From UBA8752 sp040261275 (GTDB lineage: Bacteria > Bacteroidota > Bacteroidia > Flavobacteriales_D > Sanyastnellaceae): DNA of 64,000 nt. Location: positions 8,681 to 72,680 of the forward strand of contig JBDQOI010000010.1 in assembly GCA_040261275.1 (NCBI GenBank), written 5' to 3'. Of the stretch, positions 19,236 to 29,007 are shown in pieces. Made by a program: the position numbers and the translations under genes. The notes beneath the pieces are model-generated. The model saw only the letters and a program-made list of their open reading frames with translations. It searched no databases and had not been told where the DNA came from. Position 1 is the stretch's first letter; every line of letters begins with the position of its first letter.

Positions 19236-21209
19236 ATGCTCAACCTGAATCAGATTGGCGTCCATTTCGGAGAGCGCACCCTCTTTGAAAACATTTCGCT
19301 GGCCATAGGAGGAAGGGACCGCGTCGGTCTGGTCGGACGCAATGGCGCCGGAAAATCCACTTTGCTCAAGATCATTGCGGGTGTCCAAAATGCCAGCGAA
19401 GGGAACGTCAGTACACCCAAGGAATACCGCATCGGCTACCTCGCCCAGGAAATGGAACACAACGAGGAGGCCACCGTCATTGAAGAAGCCCAGTCCGCCT
19501 TTGCCGCCTACCAGGAACTCGAAGCAGAAATCGAGCGGGTCTCGAATGAAATTGCCCAACGCACGGACTATGAGAGCGAAGGCTATACCCACCTCATCGA
19601 CCGCCTGACCGAGGCCAACGATCGCCTCGCTCTCATGGGCACAGGTGCCAAAGAGGAACAAACCCAACGCGTGCTGCAAGGCCTCGGCTTTCGGCCGGAG
19701 GACATGCACCGCAAGATGCACGAGTTCAGCGGCGGATGGAAGATGCGCGTTGAATTGGGCAAGCTGCTCCTCGTGGCCCCGGACTTGCTCCTGCTTGACG
19801 AGCCCACCAATCACCTCGACATCGAGTCCATCGAGTGGCTGGAAGGGTTTCTCAAAAATTATCCTGGCGCCATGGTCCTCATCTCTCACGACCGAACTTT
19901 TCTGGACAACGTGACCGACCGTACCGTGGAAATCACTTCCGTCCGCGTTCACGATCACAAGGCGTCGTACAGCAAGTACATGGCATGGCGCGAGGAAGAA
20001 TTCGCCCGTCAGGAGCAAGCTGCCAAGCAGCAACAAAAAGACATCGCCCACACGGAAGAGCTGATCAACAAGTTCCGGGCGAAGAAAAACAAAGCCGCAT
20101 TCGCCCAGAGCCTCATCAAGAAGCTCGACAAGATGGAGCGCATAGAAATCGACCAGTTCGAGAATGCGGAAATGCGGTTCCGATTCCCCCCTGCTCCACG
20201 GGCCGGAAAGGTTGTGGTTGAAGCCAAGGGACTCGCCAAACGGTTCGACGACCTCGAGGTTTTCCACGACGTCGACCTCATGATCGCCCGACAGGACAAG
20301 GTGGCCCTCGTCGGAAAGAATGGAGCGGGGAAGACCACGCTGACCCGCATCCTGCTCGGCGAACTGGAGGGCGATGGTCAGTGTTCGCTCGGGCACAACG
20401 TTGACGTGGGCTACTACGCCCAGAACCAGAGCGACGAGCTCGACGGTAGCCTCACCGTCTTCGAAACCATCGACAACGAGGCCGAAGGAGAGGTGCGCAA
20501 AAAAGTCCGGGCCCTGCTCGGCGCCTTCCTGTTCAGCGGCGAAGACGTGGACAAGAAGGTCAGGGTATTGTCCGGAGGTGAAAAGGCCCGCCTTGCCTTG
20601 TGCAAACTCCTCTTGCACCCCTACAACCTCTTGGTCCTCGACGAGCCTACAAACCACCTCGACATGAAGGCCAAGGACGTACTCAAGCAAGCCTTGATGC
20701 ATTTCGATGGCACCCTCATCGTCGTCTCTCACGACCGCGACTTCCTGACCGGCTTGACAGAGCTCGTCTACGAGGTCACTCCCGCAGGGCTGCGCCAATA
20801 CATTGGTGACATCCAACAGTTCCTCATCGAGAAGCGATCAGACACCATCGCCGCTTACGAAGCAGGGCGCAGCGATCACCCCGGCGGAAATCCAGGCGGC
20901 AAGGACACCCAAGAAAAGACCAAAGCCGCTGTCAAGGCCGATTCAAAGGCCGAAGGAAAGCAAGCCTACGCCGACCAGAAGGCCATCCGCAAACTGAAGA
21001 ACCGCATCAGCAAACTCGAAAAGCAAATCGCCGAGTTTGAAGACAAGGAAAAGCAGTTGAATGAGGAAATGGCTGCGCTCGACCCAGAAGACCGCATGGC
21101 CACCGTGGAGAAGGCATACGAATTCGAGAAAGTCCAAGCCGCCCTGCAGGAGGCCCTCAACGATTGGGAATCCTCAACCAACGCGCTCGAAACCCTCGGC
21201 GGCGGATAA
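19236..21209 (+). CDS. ABC-F family ATPase
   Basis: Soluble twin-ATPase of the ABC-F family, which acts on ribosomes or DNA structures and not in transport. The ATG at 19236 (MLNLNQIGVHFG) is preferred over 19203, which lies inside the terminator. Two ABC domains are present: first GRNGAGKST, FSGGWKMR and LLLDEPTNHLD; second GKNGAGKTT, LSGGEKAR and LVLDEPTNHLD. The linker carries a charged helical arm (KQQQKDIAHTEELINKFRAK). A C-terminal coiled coil (about 590-655, KLKNRISKLEKQIAEFE) resembles Uup. There are no membrane segments. A translation-factor or Uup-like role is likely; an antibiotic resistance role cannot be shown. Confidence 0.92.
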   Translation: MLNLNQIGVHFGERTLFENISLAIGGRDRVGLVGRNGAGKSTLLKIIAGVQNASEGNVSTPKEYRIGYLAQEMEHNEEATVIEEAQSAFAAYQELEAEIERVSNEIAQRTDYESEGYTHLIDRLTEANDRLALMGTGAKEEQTQRVLQGLGFRPEDMHRKMHEFSGGWKMRVELGKLLLVAPDLLLLDEPTNHLDIESIEWLEGFLKNYPGAMVLISHDRTFLDNVTDRTVEITSVRVHDHKASYSKYMAWREEEFARQEQAAKQQQKDIAHTEELINKFRAKKNKAAFAQSLIKKLDKMERIEIDQFENAEMRFRFPPAPRAGKVVVEAKGLAKRFDDLEVFHDVDLMIARQDKVALVGKNGAGKTTLTRILLGELEGDGQCSLGHNVDVGYYAQNQSDELDGSLTVFETIDNEAEGEVRKKVRALLGAFLFSGEDVDKKVRVLSGGEKARLALCKLLLHPYNLLVLDEPTNHLDMKAKDVLKQALMHFDGTLIVVSHDRDFLTGLTELVYEVTPAGLRQYIGDIQQFLIEKRSDTIAAYEAGRSDHPGGNPGGKDTQEKTKAAVKADSKAEGKQAYADQKAIRKLKNRISKLEKQIAEFEDKEKQLNEEMAALDPEDRMATVEKAYEFEKVQAALQEALNDWESSTNALETLGGG

Positions 21210-21216
21210 TTCCCAG

Positions 21217-22260
21217 TCAAGGTTGGGTCGTCGCTCCGAGGTACCGCCTCCAGCGCTCCAATACCGTGGTCATGTCCTCGGGCAGTTCACTTTCAAATTG
21301 CATGAATTCCCCCGTACCCGGGTGAGTGAAACCGAGTGATTTTGCGTGCAAAGCCTGACGGGGCAGAATCTCAAAATTGTTCTGGACGAACTGGTTGTAC
21401 TTGCCGCTCGGCAACCCCTTCACAATCTGGGCACCTCCATAGGTCTTGTCTCCGAACAAGGGGTGTCCGATGTATTGCATATGCACCCGGATCTGGTGGG
21501 TCCTTCCCGTTTCCAGCTTGCACTCGACAAGGGTAACCGGCCCCAATCGTTCCAGCACCCGGTAGTGCGTCACCGCGTGCTTGCCCTCTTCAGCATCCGG
21601 AAAGACCTGTTGCACCTTTCGGTCCTTGCGCGAACGACCGATGTGCCCTTCCACCACGCCGTCATCGGTGACATCGCCCCAGACAAGGGCGTGATAGCGC
21701 CTTTCGGTGGTCCGTTCAAAGAACTGCTCACTCAAGCTCACCATGGCCTGCTCGACCTTACCGATGACCATCAGACCCGTCGTGTCTTTGTCGAGGCGGT
21801 GGACCAGGCCCGGACGGGGCGCCGGTTGGCCTTCCGCCGAAGGCAAGTTGGCGAAGTGGTGCAACAGGCCGTTCACGAGGGTTCCCGTGAAATTGCCCAC
21901 CCCCGGGTGGACTACGAGTCCCGCCGGCTTGTGCAACACAGCCACCTCCGTGTCCTCGTATCGGATGTCCAGTGGAATGTCCTCAGCAATCAGCTCGAAC
22001 TCGTGCACGGGCTGCGGCAACTCCAAGGTCACCACGTCCGCGGGTCGCACTTTGTAGTTGGACTTCACCGGTTTGCCATTGACCCTCACATACCCGCTCT
22101 TGGCCGCCATCTGCAGGCGGTTACGGGAAGTATTGGGCAACAGGTTCGTCAGGAATTTGTCCACGCGCAACAGGGCCTGTCCCTTGTCGGCGACAATGCG
22201 ATGGTGCTCGAACAGCTCATCGCCATCCGTGCTTTCATCTTCCATGTGCGCATCCACCAT
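21217..22260 (-). CDS. RluD-type large-subunit rRNA pseudouridine synthase
   Basis: RluA/RluD-family pseudouridine synthase that converts uridines in 23S rRNA. The 347-residue product has an N-terminal S4 RNA-binding domain (LLRVDKFLTNLLPNTSRNRLQ, in part; SGYVRVNGKPVKSNYKVRPAD) and the catalytic domain with HRLDKDTTGLMVIGK holding the catalytic Asp. Further marks are VLHKPAGLVVHPG and GRTHQIRVHMQYIGHPLFGD. It starts 3 bases after the secreted T9SS protein, at the end of the purL / PASTA / T9SS series, and is convergent with the ABC-F gene (7-base gap). Confidence 0.93.
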   Translation of the reverse strand: MVDAHMEDESTDGDELFEHHRIVADKGQALLRVDKFLTNLLPNTSRNRLQMAAKSGYVRVNGKPVKSNYKVRPADVVTLELPQPVHEFELIAEDIPLDIRYEDTEVAVLHKPAGLVVHPGVGNFTGTLVNGLLHHFANLPSAEGQPAPRPGLVHRLDKDTTGLMVIGKVEQAMVSLSEQFFERTTERRYHALVWGDVTDDGVVEGHIGRSRKDRKVQQVFPDAEEGKHAVTHYRVLERLGPVTLVECKLETGRTHQIRVHMQYIGHPLFGDKTYGGAQIVKGLPSGKYNQFVQNNFEILPRQALHAKSLGFTHPGTGEFMQFESELPEDMTTVLERWRRYLGATTQP

Positions 22261-22263
22261 GGT

Positions 22264-24198
22264 TCAGTGCAAAATGATGCGCTCCACCGTACGGTCACCG
22301 CGCCCATTCCGCACCACTACGAGGTAGGTACCCCGCGGCAGGTCGCCGACCGACAATCGAATCCGATCAATGCCCTGGGGCCAAATCGTGGTTGAAATCT
22401 GACGGCCGGTCAAATCCACACATTGGACTTCCCGGGGATCGAATCCGGCATCCACCGAAAGGAAGACCTCTCCGGAAGCGGGATTGGGCCAGATTTGAAG
22501 GGCTCCCTTGGCGACTTGCACATCGTCCAAAGTGACAAAGACCTGCTCCACCCCTGCCTGCAAAACAGGCCGAATCATCACCGTACCCTCAATCGTAGAA
22601 AGGGTCCACTCGGCCCCAAGGCCCAATTGATAGTAGAGGCGGGAGAAATTGTAATCGGTGTTCTTGTCCAAGCCCATGTTCAGCGAAAACTCGGATTCCT
22701 GCACCACGCCCACGTAAACTGTACCCTCCACCGGGATGGGGTCATCATATTGATAATAGGCGAAAACATCGGCACCGTCGGTGAAGTAGGCAGGCTGATG
22801 GAAGGCGTAGTGCTCGCCCAGTTCCTCTCCGGGCTCTCCCCCATTGTCATTCCATGCGCGCAGAAGGAAATTGTAGTTGGTCTGCTGGTCGTAGTAAGGG
22901 GTGAAGTGGATGGCCAAACCGAACAGCGTATCCGGCACGGCCAAGTCATACCTCATGGCCAACTTGCCCCCACCGGTTGTGAGCCCGTATGCTTTTTCAG
23001 CCGACCCGTCGTCATAGGCGTACTCATTGCGGAAGACCTGGGTGAAAACGATGCTGTCGTTGTCCGGAATCCCGACCCGCTCTTGCTCCAAGATGCCGAT
23101 GGCGTCCTCATAGAGGCTCACCTCGAAAGTGGCCGCCGTATCATTCCCGGCATCCCCGAAGGCGAATCCACTCGGGTCGACCCCGTTCGCACCCACCTGC
23201 ACATAGTAGGGCGTAGCGAATTCCTCAAAGGGCGCTACAAAAGTGTTGGAGAAAGGGTTCAGGAAATTCTGCTCGGCACCCGTGGTCGTATTGCGCACTT
23301 TGAGACCGCAGGTCACATTGTCCGCCTGGAAGCCACTCATGTTGCGGTGCTGCGTCTCCATGCTGTCGCGCATGAAGGCAGCGGGGTCAGACAGGAAATG
23401 CGACCACGGCATCATGCTGTAGGGTTCGGTCAGCGCATACCTCGGTTCGGTGAATGCCACTTCGAAAAAGCCCAGGTTGTCCGGGTTGATGTTGTCGTCC
23501 AGCAGGACATAGTCGATGTGCCAAAGGTCAACATTGCCTCCCAAGGCGCCGTGGTTGCGGTACCGAAAACGGAAACCGTCCTGGAGGTGAACCTCCTGAT
23601 CCACATGCACAGCCGCGATCGCGAAAGTGTCCATCTCCGCCCCGATGGCAGACCAGACTTGCGTCCACTCTGGCTCCAAGCCTCCCGGCGCGAGGAACTC
23701 CACCACCAGACTGTCGTTGTCATCCGGCGCATTGCCGCGGCCTCCTCCTTGGAAGAAGAAAACCAAATGGATATTGTCCTCTGGCGTTCGCCCCATCAGG
23801 TTGATGGGAACCGAGGTCAAGGTATCCGCCCATCCCATGGCCTCCGGATTGAAAGCGTAGGGAAAGCCGTCGGCCCTCAATCCATCCAAAGTAGCCTGAC
23901 CCACCGTGGGCGCATTCAGCGCATAGGTGAAGGTTCGACGGGCGGAAGCATCATCCCAACGCACGAGGGCTTCTGGCCCGTTTTCCACAGCAAATGTGGG
24001 CGAAGCGAAGTCGTCAAAGAACGGCAGGGACATGCTGCCTCCACCGCTCCGCTTGGCTGCCCCATCCCCTTTGCGCTCCTGAGCCACCGGGACGCATTGC
24101 AGATCGCGTTCCACCTCCTGGGCGGAGAGCCCGCCCGAAACGAACAAGACCAGCATCCATGCGGCGCTTCGTGGGACAAAAGAAATCATCTGCTTCAT
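22264..24198 (-). CDS. Secreted protein with T9SS type A sorting domain
   Basis: About 644 residues, function unknown. The ATG at 24198 gives a clean signal peptide (MKQMISFVPRSAAWMLVLF in part, ending GGLSAQ); a GTG at 24225 would overlap the previous gene by 4 bases but spoils the leader. The body looks like a chain of beta-rich domains: SLPFFDDFASPTF, which marks many Bacteroidota surface proteins, then GFRFRYRNHGALGGNVDLWHID in part. The C-terminus is a T9SS type A domain (LQIWPNPASGEVFLSVDAG ... GTYLVVVRNG, ending RIILH). It sits between the PASTA gene and rluD. Confidence 0.88.
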   Translation of the reverse strand: MKQMISFVPRSAAWMLVLFVSGGLSAQEVERDLQCVPVAQERKGDGAAKRSGGGSMSLPFFDDFASPTFAVENGPEALVRWDDASARRTFTYALNAPTVGQATLDGLRADGFPYAFNPEAMGWADTLTSVPINLMGRTPEDNIHLVFFFQGGGRGNAPDDNDSLVVEFLAPGGLEPEWTQVWSAIGAEMDTFAIAAVHVDQEVHLQDGFRFRYRNHGALGGNVDLWHIDYVLLDDNINPDNLGFFEVAFTEPRYALTEPYSMMPWSHFLSDPAAFMRDSMETQHRNMSGFQADNVTCGLKVRNTTTGAEQNFLNPFSNTFVAPFEEFATPYYVQVGANGVDPSGFAFGDAGNDTAATFEVSLYEDAIGILEQERVGIPDNDSIVFTQVFRNEYAYDDGSAEKAYGLTTGGGKLAMRYDLAVPDTLFGLAIHFTPYYDQQTNYNFLLRAWNDNGGEPGEELGEHYAFHQPAYFTDGADVFAYYQYDDPIPVEGTVYVGVVQESEFSLNMGLDKNTDYNFSRLYYQLGLGAEWTLSTIEGTVMIRPVLQAGVEQVFVTLDDVQVAKGALQIWPNPASGEVFLSVDAGFDPREVQCVDLTGRQISTTIWPQGIDRIRLSVGDLPRGTYLVVVRNGRGDRTVERIILH

Positions 24199-24221
24199 GG
24201 TTGTTTCATGGACCGCGGAAC

Positions 24222-25016
24222 TCACGGCAAATCAAGGCTTTCCGGTGGAGGTGGCCCCAAGGTCAAATCAATGGCGGTTCCCTCCTGCACCTCACGCCCA
24301 GGGGTATAGGCCGGGCGCTGGGCCGAAATTACGGCAGCGGCTGAATCGGTCGCATCAGCCGGAGCGAATGCCCATCGTATGAGCCCCACGCCCAACCGCG
24401 CCTGACGCAAGGTGGCGACGCCATTGGCACGTGTCAACCCCACCACATCGGGAAGCGCGACCTGCTCGGCGGACACTTCGCCGATGACGAGAACCACGGA
24501 CTTACCCTTCCGCAGTCGATCGTCCGGCCCCAAAACGTTGCCTCCTCCATCTTCAACGCGCAATACCAAACCTGCCAACTCCGCAGCCGGCTCGTATCGC
24601 TCCCGGAAGGGAAAACCTTTGACGTCAAGCAGGATTCGAGCCACACCCGCGTCCATGCCTTCCTCCACCTCGATGCGCTCACTGGGCGGCGTGGAGCGAT
24701 ACACAGTAAGGTAGACGTTGCGCGTACCCTTGACCTCCACACCTTCAGCGGGATCCTGCTCGAGAACGGCCCCAGGCTGGCCCTTCGCGCTGTATAGACT
24801 GTCCATCACCACGGCAGTCAAACCGGCCTCCTCCAATGCCCCGGCCGCCGCCTCGCCGCTCAATCCGACCACACCCGGAACGGCTATGCGCTCGCTGTGG
24901 CGGGTAAAACCGCGGAGAAAGATGTTCAACGCCACAAACCCGACCATCCCCAACACCAGCGCCAAGCCCAATTGGACCCAAAATGTCCGGCTGATGAGGA
25001 AACGGAGCAGTCGCAT
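24222..25016 (-). CDS. Membrane-anchored PASTA-domain protein without a kinase
   Basis: 264 residues. The start at 25016 (MRLLRFLISRTFWVQ) is preferred; an ATG at 25100 would overlap purL. One membrane helix (about 14-34, LGLALVLGMVGFVALNIF) is followed by three PASTA-type repeats, seen as VPGVVGLSGEAAAGALEEAGL, a middle copy with MDAGVARILLDVKGFPF, and LPDVVGLTRANGVATLRQARL (quoted in parts). PASTA modules bind peptidoglycan or muropeptides, but here there is no kinase domain. The extracytoplasmic side is inferred from the topology. It lies between purL (28-base gap) and a secreted T9SS protein. Confidence 0.85.
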   Translation of the reverse strand: MRLLRFLISRTFWVQLGLALVLGMVGFVALNIFLRGFTRHSERIAVPGVVGLSGEAAAGALEEAGLTAVVMDSLYSAKGQPGAVLEQDPAEGVEVKGTRNVYLTVYRSTPPSERIEVEEGMDAGVARILLDVKGFPFRERYEPAAELAGLVLRVEDGGGNVLGPDDRLRKGKSVVLVIGEVSAEQVALPDVVGLTRANGVATLRQARLGVGLIRWAFAPADATDSAAAVISAQRPAYTPGREVQEGTAIDLTLGPPPPESLDLP

Positions 25017-25044
25017 GCGTGGGGCTAACGTCCTTCTTTCGAGA

Positions 25045-27288
25045 TTATTGGGCCATCGCCTGTGGGATGGCCGTCTCCATGGCCTCCTCGTACTCGCCAA
25101 TGAAACCGTAGTGCTGGCCGTCCACGACGCATTTGCCTTTCGTGGTGTGGCCCAGCAAGGTCACGGGGATGCCCGCCTCAGCGAGCACATCGAGAAAGTC
25201 CTCCTGGTCCGATTCGTTGGTGGTCACCACAATGCGGCCTTGGGACTCGCCGAAGAGGAAGGCGTCGAGGCGCACCTCGCTGTCGCTCTCCACATCGAAT
25301 CCGAGTCCGCGGGGGGCGCCCATTTCCACGATCGCCGTGAAGAGTCCGCCGTCGCTCACATCGTGGGCACAGGCCACCAATTTGCGGTCAATCAAGGTGC
25401 GCACCGCGCCGTGCAGCTTCACCTCAAAATCCAAATCGAAATACGGAACCGGACTGTAGCGAACACCGTGCATGGCAGTGAGGTATTCAGAGCACCCGAG
25501 GTCATTGCGCGACTCCCCCAACATGAAAATCAGCTCCCCCTTTTCTTTGAAGTCGAGGGTCATCTGTCGGTCGGCGTCGTCGATCAGTCCAACCATGCCG
25601 ATGGTCGGGGTCGGGTAAACCGGCTTGGCGGTACCGTCGGCGTCCACTGTCTGGTTGTAGAAGCTGACGTTGCCTCCGGTCACCGGAGAATTGAACGCCC
25701 GACATGCATCGCCCATGCCCTCGATGGCCCCGACGAACTGCCAGTACACTTCCGGATTATAGGGGTTTCCAAAGTTGAGACAGTTTGTGATGGCACTCGG
25801 CGTACCGCCCACACAAGCGATGTTCCGGGCGGCCTCCGCCACAGCGATGGCGCAGCCTTTTCGCGGATCGGCCTCCACATAGCGTCCGTTGCAATCCACA
25901 CTCAACGCCAGGCCCTTGGTCGATCCCTTGACCTGCACAACCGCAGCATCGCCGGGGCGGTTCGTGGAACGGTTCACCGTGCCCACCATACTGTCGTACT
26001 GCTCGTAGACCCAGCGCTTGGACGCCAGGTTGGGTCGGTTTACCAGCGCCTTGGCGGTCGCCACATAGTCGTCCGGCTCGGGGATGGCATCCAGATCGAA
26101 TGCGGCGATGTCCTTGAGGTAGGCAGGCTCGCTGTATTCACGTTCGTAAACCGGTGCCCCACCCCCGAGAATGAGGCTGTCCGCCGGCACCTCCCCGATC
26201 AGCTCCTCACCATCAAAGTAGCGCAAGGTGTTGCCCTCGGTCACCACACCAATTTCCACGGCGTGGAGGTCCCATTTGTCGAAGATGGCTTCGATCTCGG
26301 CCTCGCGGCCCTTTTTCACCACGACGAGCATGCGCTCCTGGCTCTCACTGAGCAGAATCTCAAACGGCTCCATGTCGGCCTGGCGCTTGGGCACGAGATC
26401 CAATCGGATATCCATGCCCACGCCGCCGCCGCCACTCATCTCAGAAGTAGAGCAGGTGATGCCCGCGGCACCCATGTCCTGCATGCCCACGACGGCGTCG
26501 CCACCGGCGAGTTCGAGGGAAGCCTCCAGCAGGAGCTTCTCCTGGAAGGGGTCCCCCACCTGCACGGCGGGCAGATCGTCCGCGCTGTCCTCGGTGATGT
26601 CCTTGGACGCAAACGAGGCGCCCTGAATGCCGTCCTTTCCGGTATCCGAACCGACGATGTAGACGGGATTGCCAGGGCCGCCGGCCTTGGCGCTGATGAT
26701 GCGGTCCGCCTGGACCAGGCCCACACTCATGGCGTTGACCAACGGATTGACCTGATACACCGGATCGAAGTAGACCTCTCCACCCACAATGGGCACACCA
26801 AAACTGTTTCCGTAGTCGCCAATACCGCGCACCACGCCGTCGAGCAGCCACTTCGTCTTGGGGTTCTCAAGGTCACCGAAGCGCAGGCTGTTCAACTGGG
26901 CAATGGGACGAGCGCCCATGGTGAAGATGTCGCGGTTGATGCCGCCGACGCCGGTGGCCGCTCCCTGGTAGGGCTCCAGCGCACTCGGGTGGTTGTGGCT
27001 CTCGATCTTGAAGGCGCAACCGAGGCCGTCCCCGATGTCCACGATGCCGGCGTTCTCCTCCCCCGCCTTGACGAGCAGGTGCGGTCCGTCCTTCGGCAGG
27101 GTCTTCAGCCACTTGATCGAGTTCTTGTAGCTGCAATGCTCCGACCACATGACCGAGTAGATGCACATCTCGGTGAAGTTGGGCGTGCGACCGAGGATCT
27201 CGACGATCTGGTCGAATTCCTCGGGGCGAAGGCCCATCTCCTGGGCTTGCTCGAGGGTGGCGGGTGCGGTGGATGCGCGTTGGGCCAT
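25045..27288 (-). CDS. purL: Phosphoribosylformylglycinamidine synthase, large subunit of the PurLQS type
   Basis: ATP-dependent synthase that turns FGAR into FGAM in purine synthesis, using ammonia delivered by a separate glutaminase. The 747-residue length and absence of a glutaminase domain indicate the small PurL form that works with PurQ and PurS, not visible here. Motifs seen are MWSEHCSYKNSIKWLK, AGEENAGIVDIGDGLG, KIESHNHPSALEPYQGAATG (in part), MQDMGAAGITCSTSEM and CAHDVSDGGLFTAIVEM. The start at 27288 is preceded by a 76-base divergent spacer to the pmp3 gene. Confidence 0.96.
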   Translation of the reverse strand: MAQRASTAPATLEQAQEMGLRPEEFDQIVEILGRTPNFTEMCIYSVMWSEHCSYKNSIKWLKTLPKDGPHLLVKAGEENAGIVDIGDGLGCAFKIESHNHPSALEPYQGAATGVGGINRDIFTMGARPIAQLNSLRFGDLENPKTKWLLDGVVRGIGDYGNSFGVPIVGGEVYFDPVYQVNPLVNAMSVGLVQADRIISAKAGGPGNPVYIVGSDTGKDGIQGASFASKDITEDSADDLPAVQVGDPFQEKLLLEASLELAGGDAVVGMQDMGAAGITCSTSEMSGGGGVGMDIRLDLVPKRQADMEPFEILLSESQERMLVVVKKGREAEIEAIFDKWDLHAVEIGVVTEGNTLRYFDGEELIGEVPADSLILGGGAPVYEREYSEPAYLKDIAAFDLDAIPEPDDYVATAKALVNRPNLASKRWVYEQYDSMVGTVNRSTNRPGDAAVVQVKGSTKGLALSVDCNGRYVEADPRKGCAIAVAEAARNIACVGGTPSAITNCLNFGNPYNPEVYWQFVGAIEGMGDACRAFNSPVTGGNVSFYNQTVDADGTAKPVYPTPTIGMVGLIDDADRQMTLDFKEKGELIFMLGESRNDLGCSEYLTAMHGVRYSPVPYFDLDFEVKLHGAVRTLIDRKLVACAHDVSDGGLFTAIVEMGAPRGLGFDVESDSEVRLDAFLFGESQGRIVVTTNESDQEDFLDVLAEAGIPVTLLGHTTKGKCVVDGQHYGFIGEYEEAMETAIPQAMAQ

Positions 27289-27364
27289 GTTGCGAACGGT
27301 TCGGGGTTGCGAAAGCGTACCGCGAAGGTAGCAAGGTGTCGCCCGGAAAGCCTATGTTCACATC

Positions 27365-27520
27365 ATGTCCGTAGGACGTGTTCTCCTCAGCATATTGTTC
27401 CCGCCCTTCGCCATTCTAGACAAGGGGTGCGGCAGCATCCTCATTGACCTGGTTCTCACCGCATGCGAATGGGTACCGGGCGTCATTGCGGCCTTGATCA
27501 TCCTGAATCGAAACACCTGA
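27365..27520 (+). CDS. Small Pmp3/YqaE family membrane protein
   Basis: A 51-residue protein that a 60-residue cut-off misses. Translation from the ATG at 27365 gives MSVGRVLLSILFPPFAILDK, then GCGSILIDLVLTACEWVPGV and IAALIILNRNT. This is the Pmp3/YqaE pattern: two hydrophobic helices, the PP(F/L)A(I/V) turn, GCG at the start of the second segment and the WVPGVI/YIPGII element. In fungi and plants Pmp3 proteins affect membrane potential and salt tolerance; the bacterial role is poorly known. Its TGA overlaps the ATG of the DUF389 gene (TGATG), so the two are translated together. Confidence 0.9.
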   Translation: MSVGRVLLSILFPPFAILDKGCGSILIDLVLTACEWVPGVIAALIILNRNT

Positions 27521-29007
27521 TGTCAACCGAAGAGACATCCCCATCCGGCACCCCGCCTCCCGATTCCAGTGGGAGCGGTAATCACGGTGCCTCCGGAAAC
27601 ACACCCGAGCCCGGATTCCTGCATCGGCTTTCCGAGTTGCTCCGCCCTTTGGCCATTGAGCGATTCCGCATCATCGACCTCGCCGACCCGGAACAAACCA
27701 TCGTCGGAATCAAGAAAGACATCGAATTCCGTGGGTTCAACCTCTGGATCCTCGTGTTCAGCATCATCATCTGCTCGATCGGCCTCAACGTGGATTCCGC
27801 AGCGGTGGTCATCGGAGCCATGCTCATCAGTCCCTTGATGGGTCCCATCATGGGCTTGGGCCTCGGCCTGGGAACCAACGATGCTGGCACATTCAAAAAC
27901 GCACTCGGCAACCTCAGCATCGCGGTGGGCATCTCCATCCTGACCAGCGCGCTCTATTTCCTCTCGTCCCCCCTCAATGAAGCATCCAGCGAACTGCTAT
28001 CCCGCACCCAACCCACCTTGCTTGACGTGGTCGTGGCCCTGTTCGGTGGATTGGCGGGCATCCTCGCGGGCTCGCGCAAAGAGAAGTCCAATGTGATTCC
28101 GGGGGTGGCCATCGCCACGGCCTTGATGCCACCTTTGTGCACGGCCGGTTATGGTCTGGCCAACGGGGAATGGAACTTCCTTCTCGGGGGGTTCTACCTC
28201 TTCCTCATCAACACCGCCCTGATCGCCCTTTCCACCTGGGTGGTCGTGCGGTATCTCCGGTTCCCATTGTTGCACTACGTGGAGCCGGCAGTGGAAAGAC
28301 GCTACAAGCGCATGTCCGCCCTTTTGTTCCTGGCGCTCCTCGGCCCTTCCGGTTACATCTTTTACGATGTCGTCGTGACCAGCCGTGAGGATGCTTCCTT
28401 GAAGGCATTCGTTGAAAATCGCATGAACATTGCAGGCACCTCGATCAAAACCGAAATTGACCGAAACGTGGAACCCGCCCAACTCAAGGTGGAAATCCTC
28501 GGCAAACCCATTTCAGACGAACAAGAGGCGGAATGGCGGAAACAACTGGCTTACACGCACCCGCGCATAGAACTTGCCGTCTTCCGCACGAGCATCGATG
28601 AAGCCGACATCGAGGACCTGCAGCAACAGGTTGAACTCATGCTGAGCAGCTATTCCGACCTCTCCGCAAAAGACAGGGAACTCGCTCAACTCCGAACGGA
28701 ATTGACCCTGGTACAAGGAGAAAATCGAAAACTCCAAAATGCCTTGCTTCCCCCGGGAATCGGTCAAGAAGTACTGGCGTTGTATCCACAGGCAACAGCG
28801 GTCCGATGGGGCAGGGTCAACGGACGGGACCGCGATGCAGCGGAACCTACGGAATCCGCAGCGCGACTGCAGGTGGTCTGGGGAATTGAACTTGCCACAG
28901 AGGAACAGGCGCAGATCGAAGCCAATCTGTTGATGTGGCTTCAGGCGAGATTGGAGACTGTGAGCCCTGTCGCTGTCGAGATCGTTTTCGAAACGCCCGA
29001 ACCTTGA
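27520..29007 (+). CDS. DUF389 family membrane protein
   Basis: 495 residues from the ATG at 27520 (MSTEETSPSGTPPPDSSG). A hydrophilic N-terminus leads to a core of membrane helices with the DUF389 hallmarks: IDVAxxEQ-like TIVGIKKDIEFRGFNLWIL, NVDSAAVVIGAMLISPLMGPI (in part), GLGLGLGTND, VPGVAIATALMPPLCTAGYGL in nearly this form, and NWxLGGFYLFLIN. The last third is soluble, with a coiled coil (about 380-420, QQVELMLSSYSDLSAKDREL). Biochemical function unknown. It overlaps the pmp3 gene by 1 base and the next gene by 4. Confidence 0.9.
   Translation: MSTEETSPSGTPPPDSSGSGNHGASGNTPEPGFLHRLSELLRPLAIERFRIIDLADPEQTIVGIKKDIEFRGFNLWILVFSIIICSIGLNVDSAAVVIGAMLISPLMGPIMGLGLGLGTNDAGTFKNALGNLSIAVGISILTSALYFLSSPLNEASSELLSRTQPTLLDVVVALFGGLAGILAGSRKEKSNVIPGVAIATALMPPLCTAGYGLANGEWNFLLGGFYLFLINTALIALSTWVVVRYLRFPLLHYVEPAVERRYKRMSALLFLALLGPSGYIFYDVVVTSREDASLKAFVENRMNIAGTSIKTEIDRNVEPAQLKVEILGKPISDEQEAEWRKQLAYTHPRIELAVFRTSIDEADIEDLQQQVELMLSSYSDLSAKDRELAQLRTELTLVQGENRKLQNALLPPGIGQEVLALYPQATAVRWGRVNGRDRDAAEPTESAARLQVVWGIELATEEQAQIEANLLMWLQARLETVSPVAVEIVFETPEP

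Noticed and set aside
22423..24309. A 628-residue plus-strand frame opposite the T9SS protein
   Set aside because: Same reason: the opposite strand carries a signal peptide and a type A sorting domain.
24718..27447. A 909-residue open frame on the plus strand opposite purL
   Set aside because: High GC leaves long antisense frames open. The minus strand encodes well-recognised PurL and a PASTA protein; the plus-strand translation has no domain.
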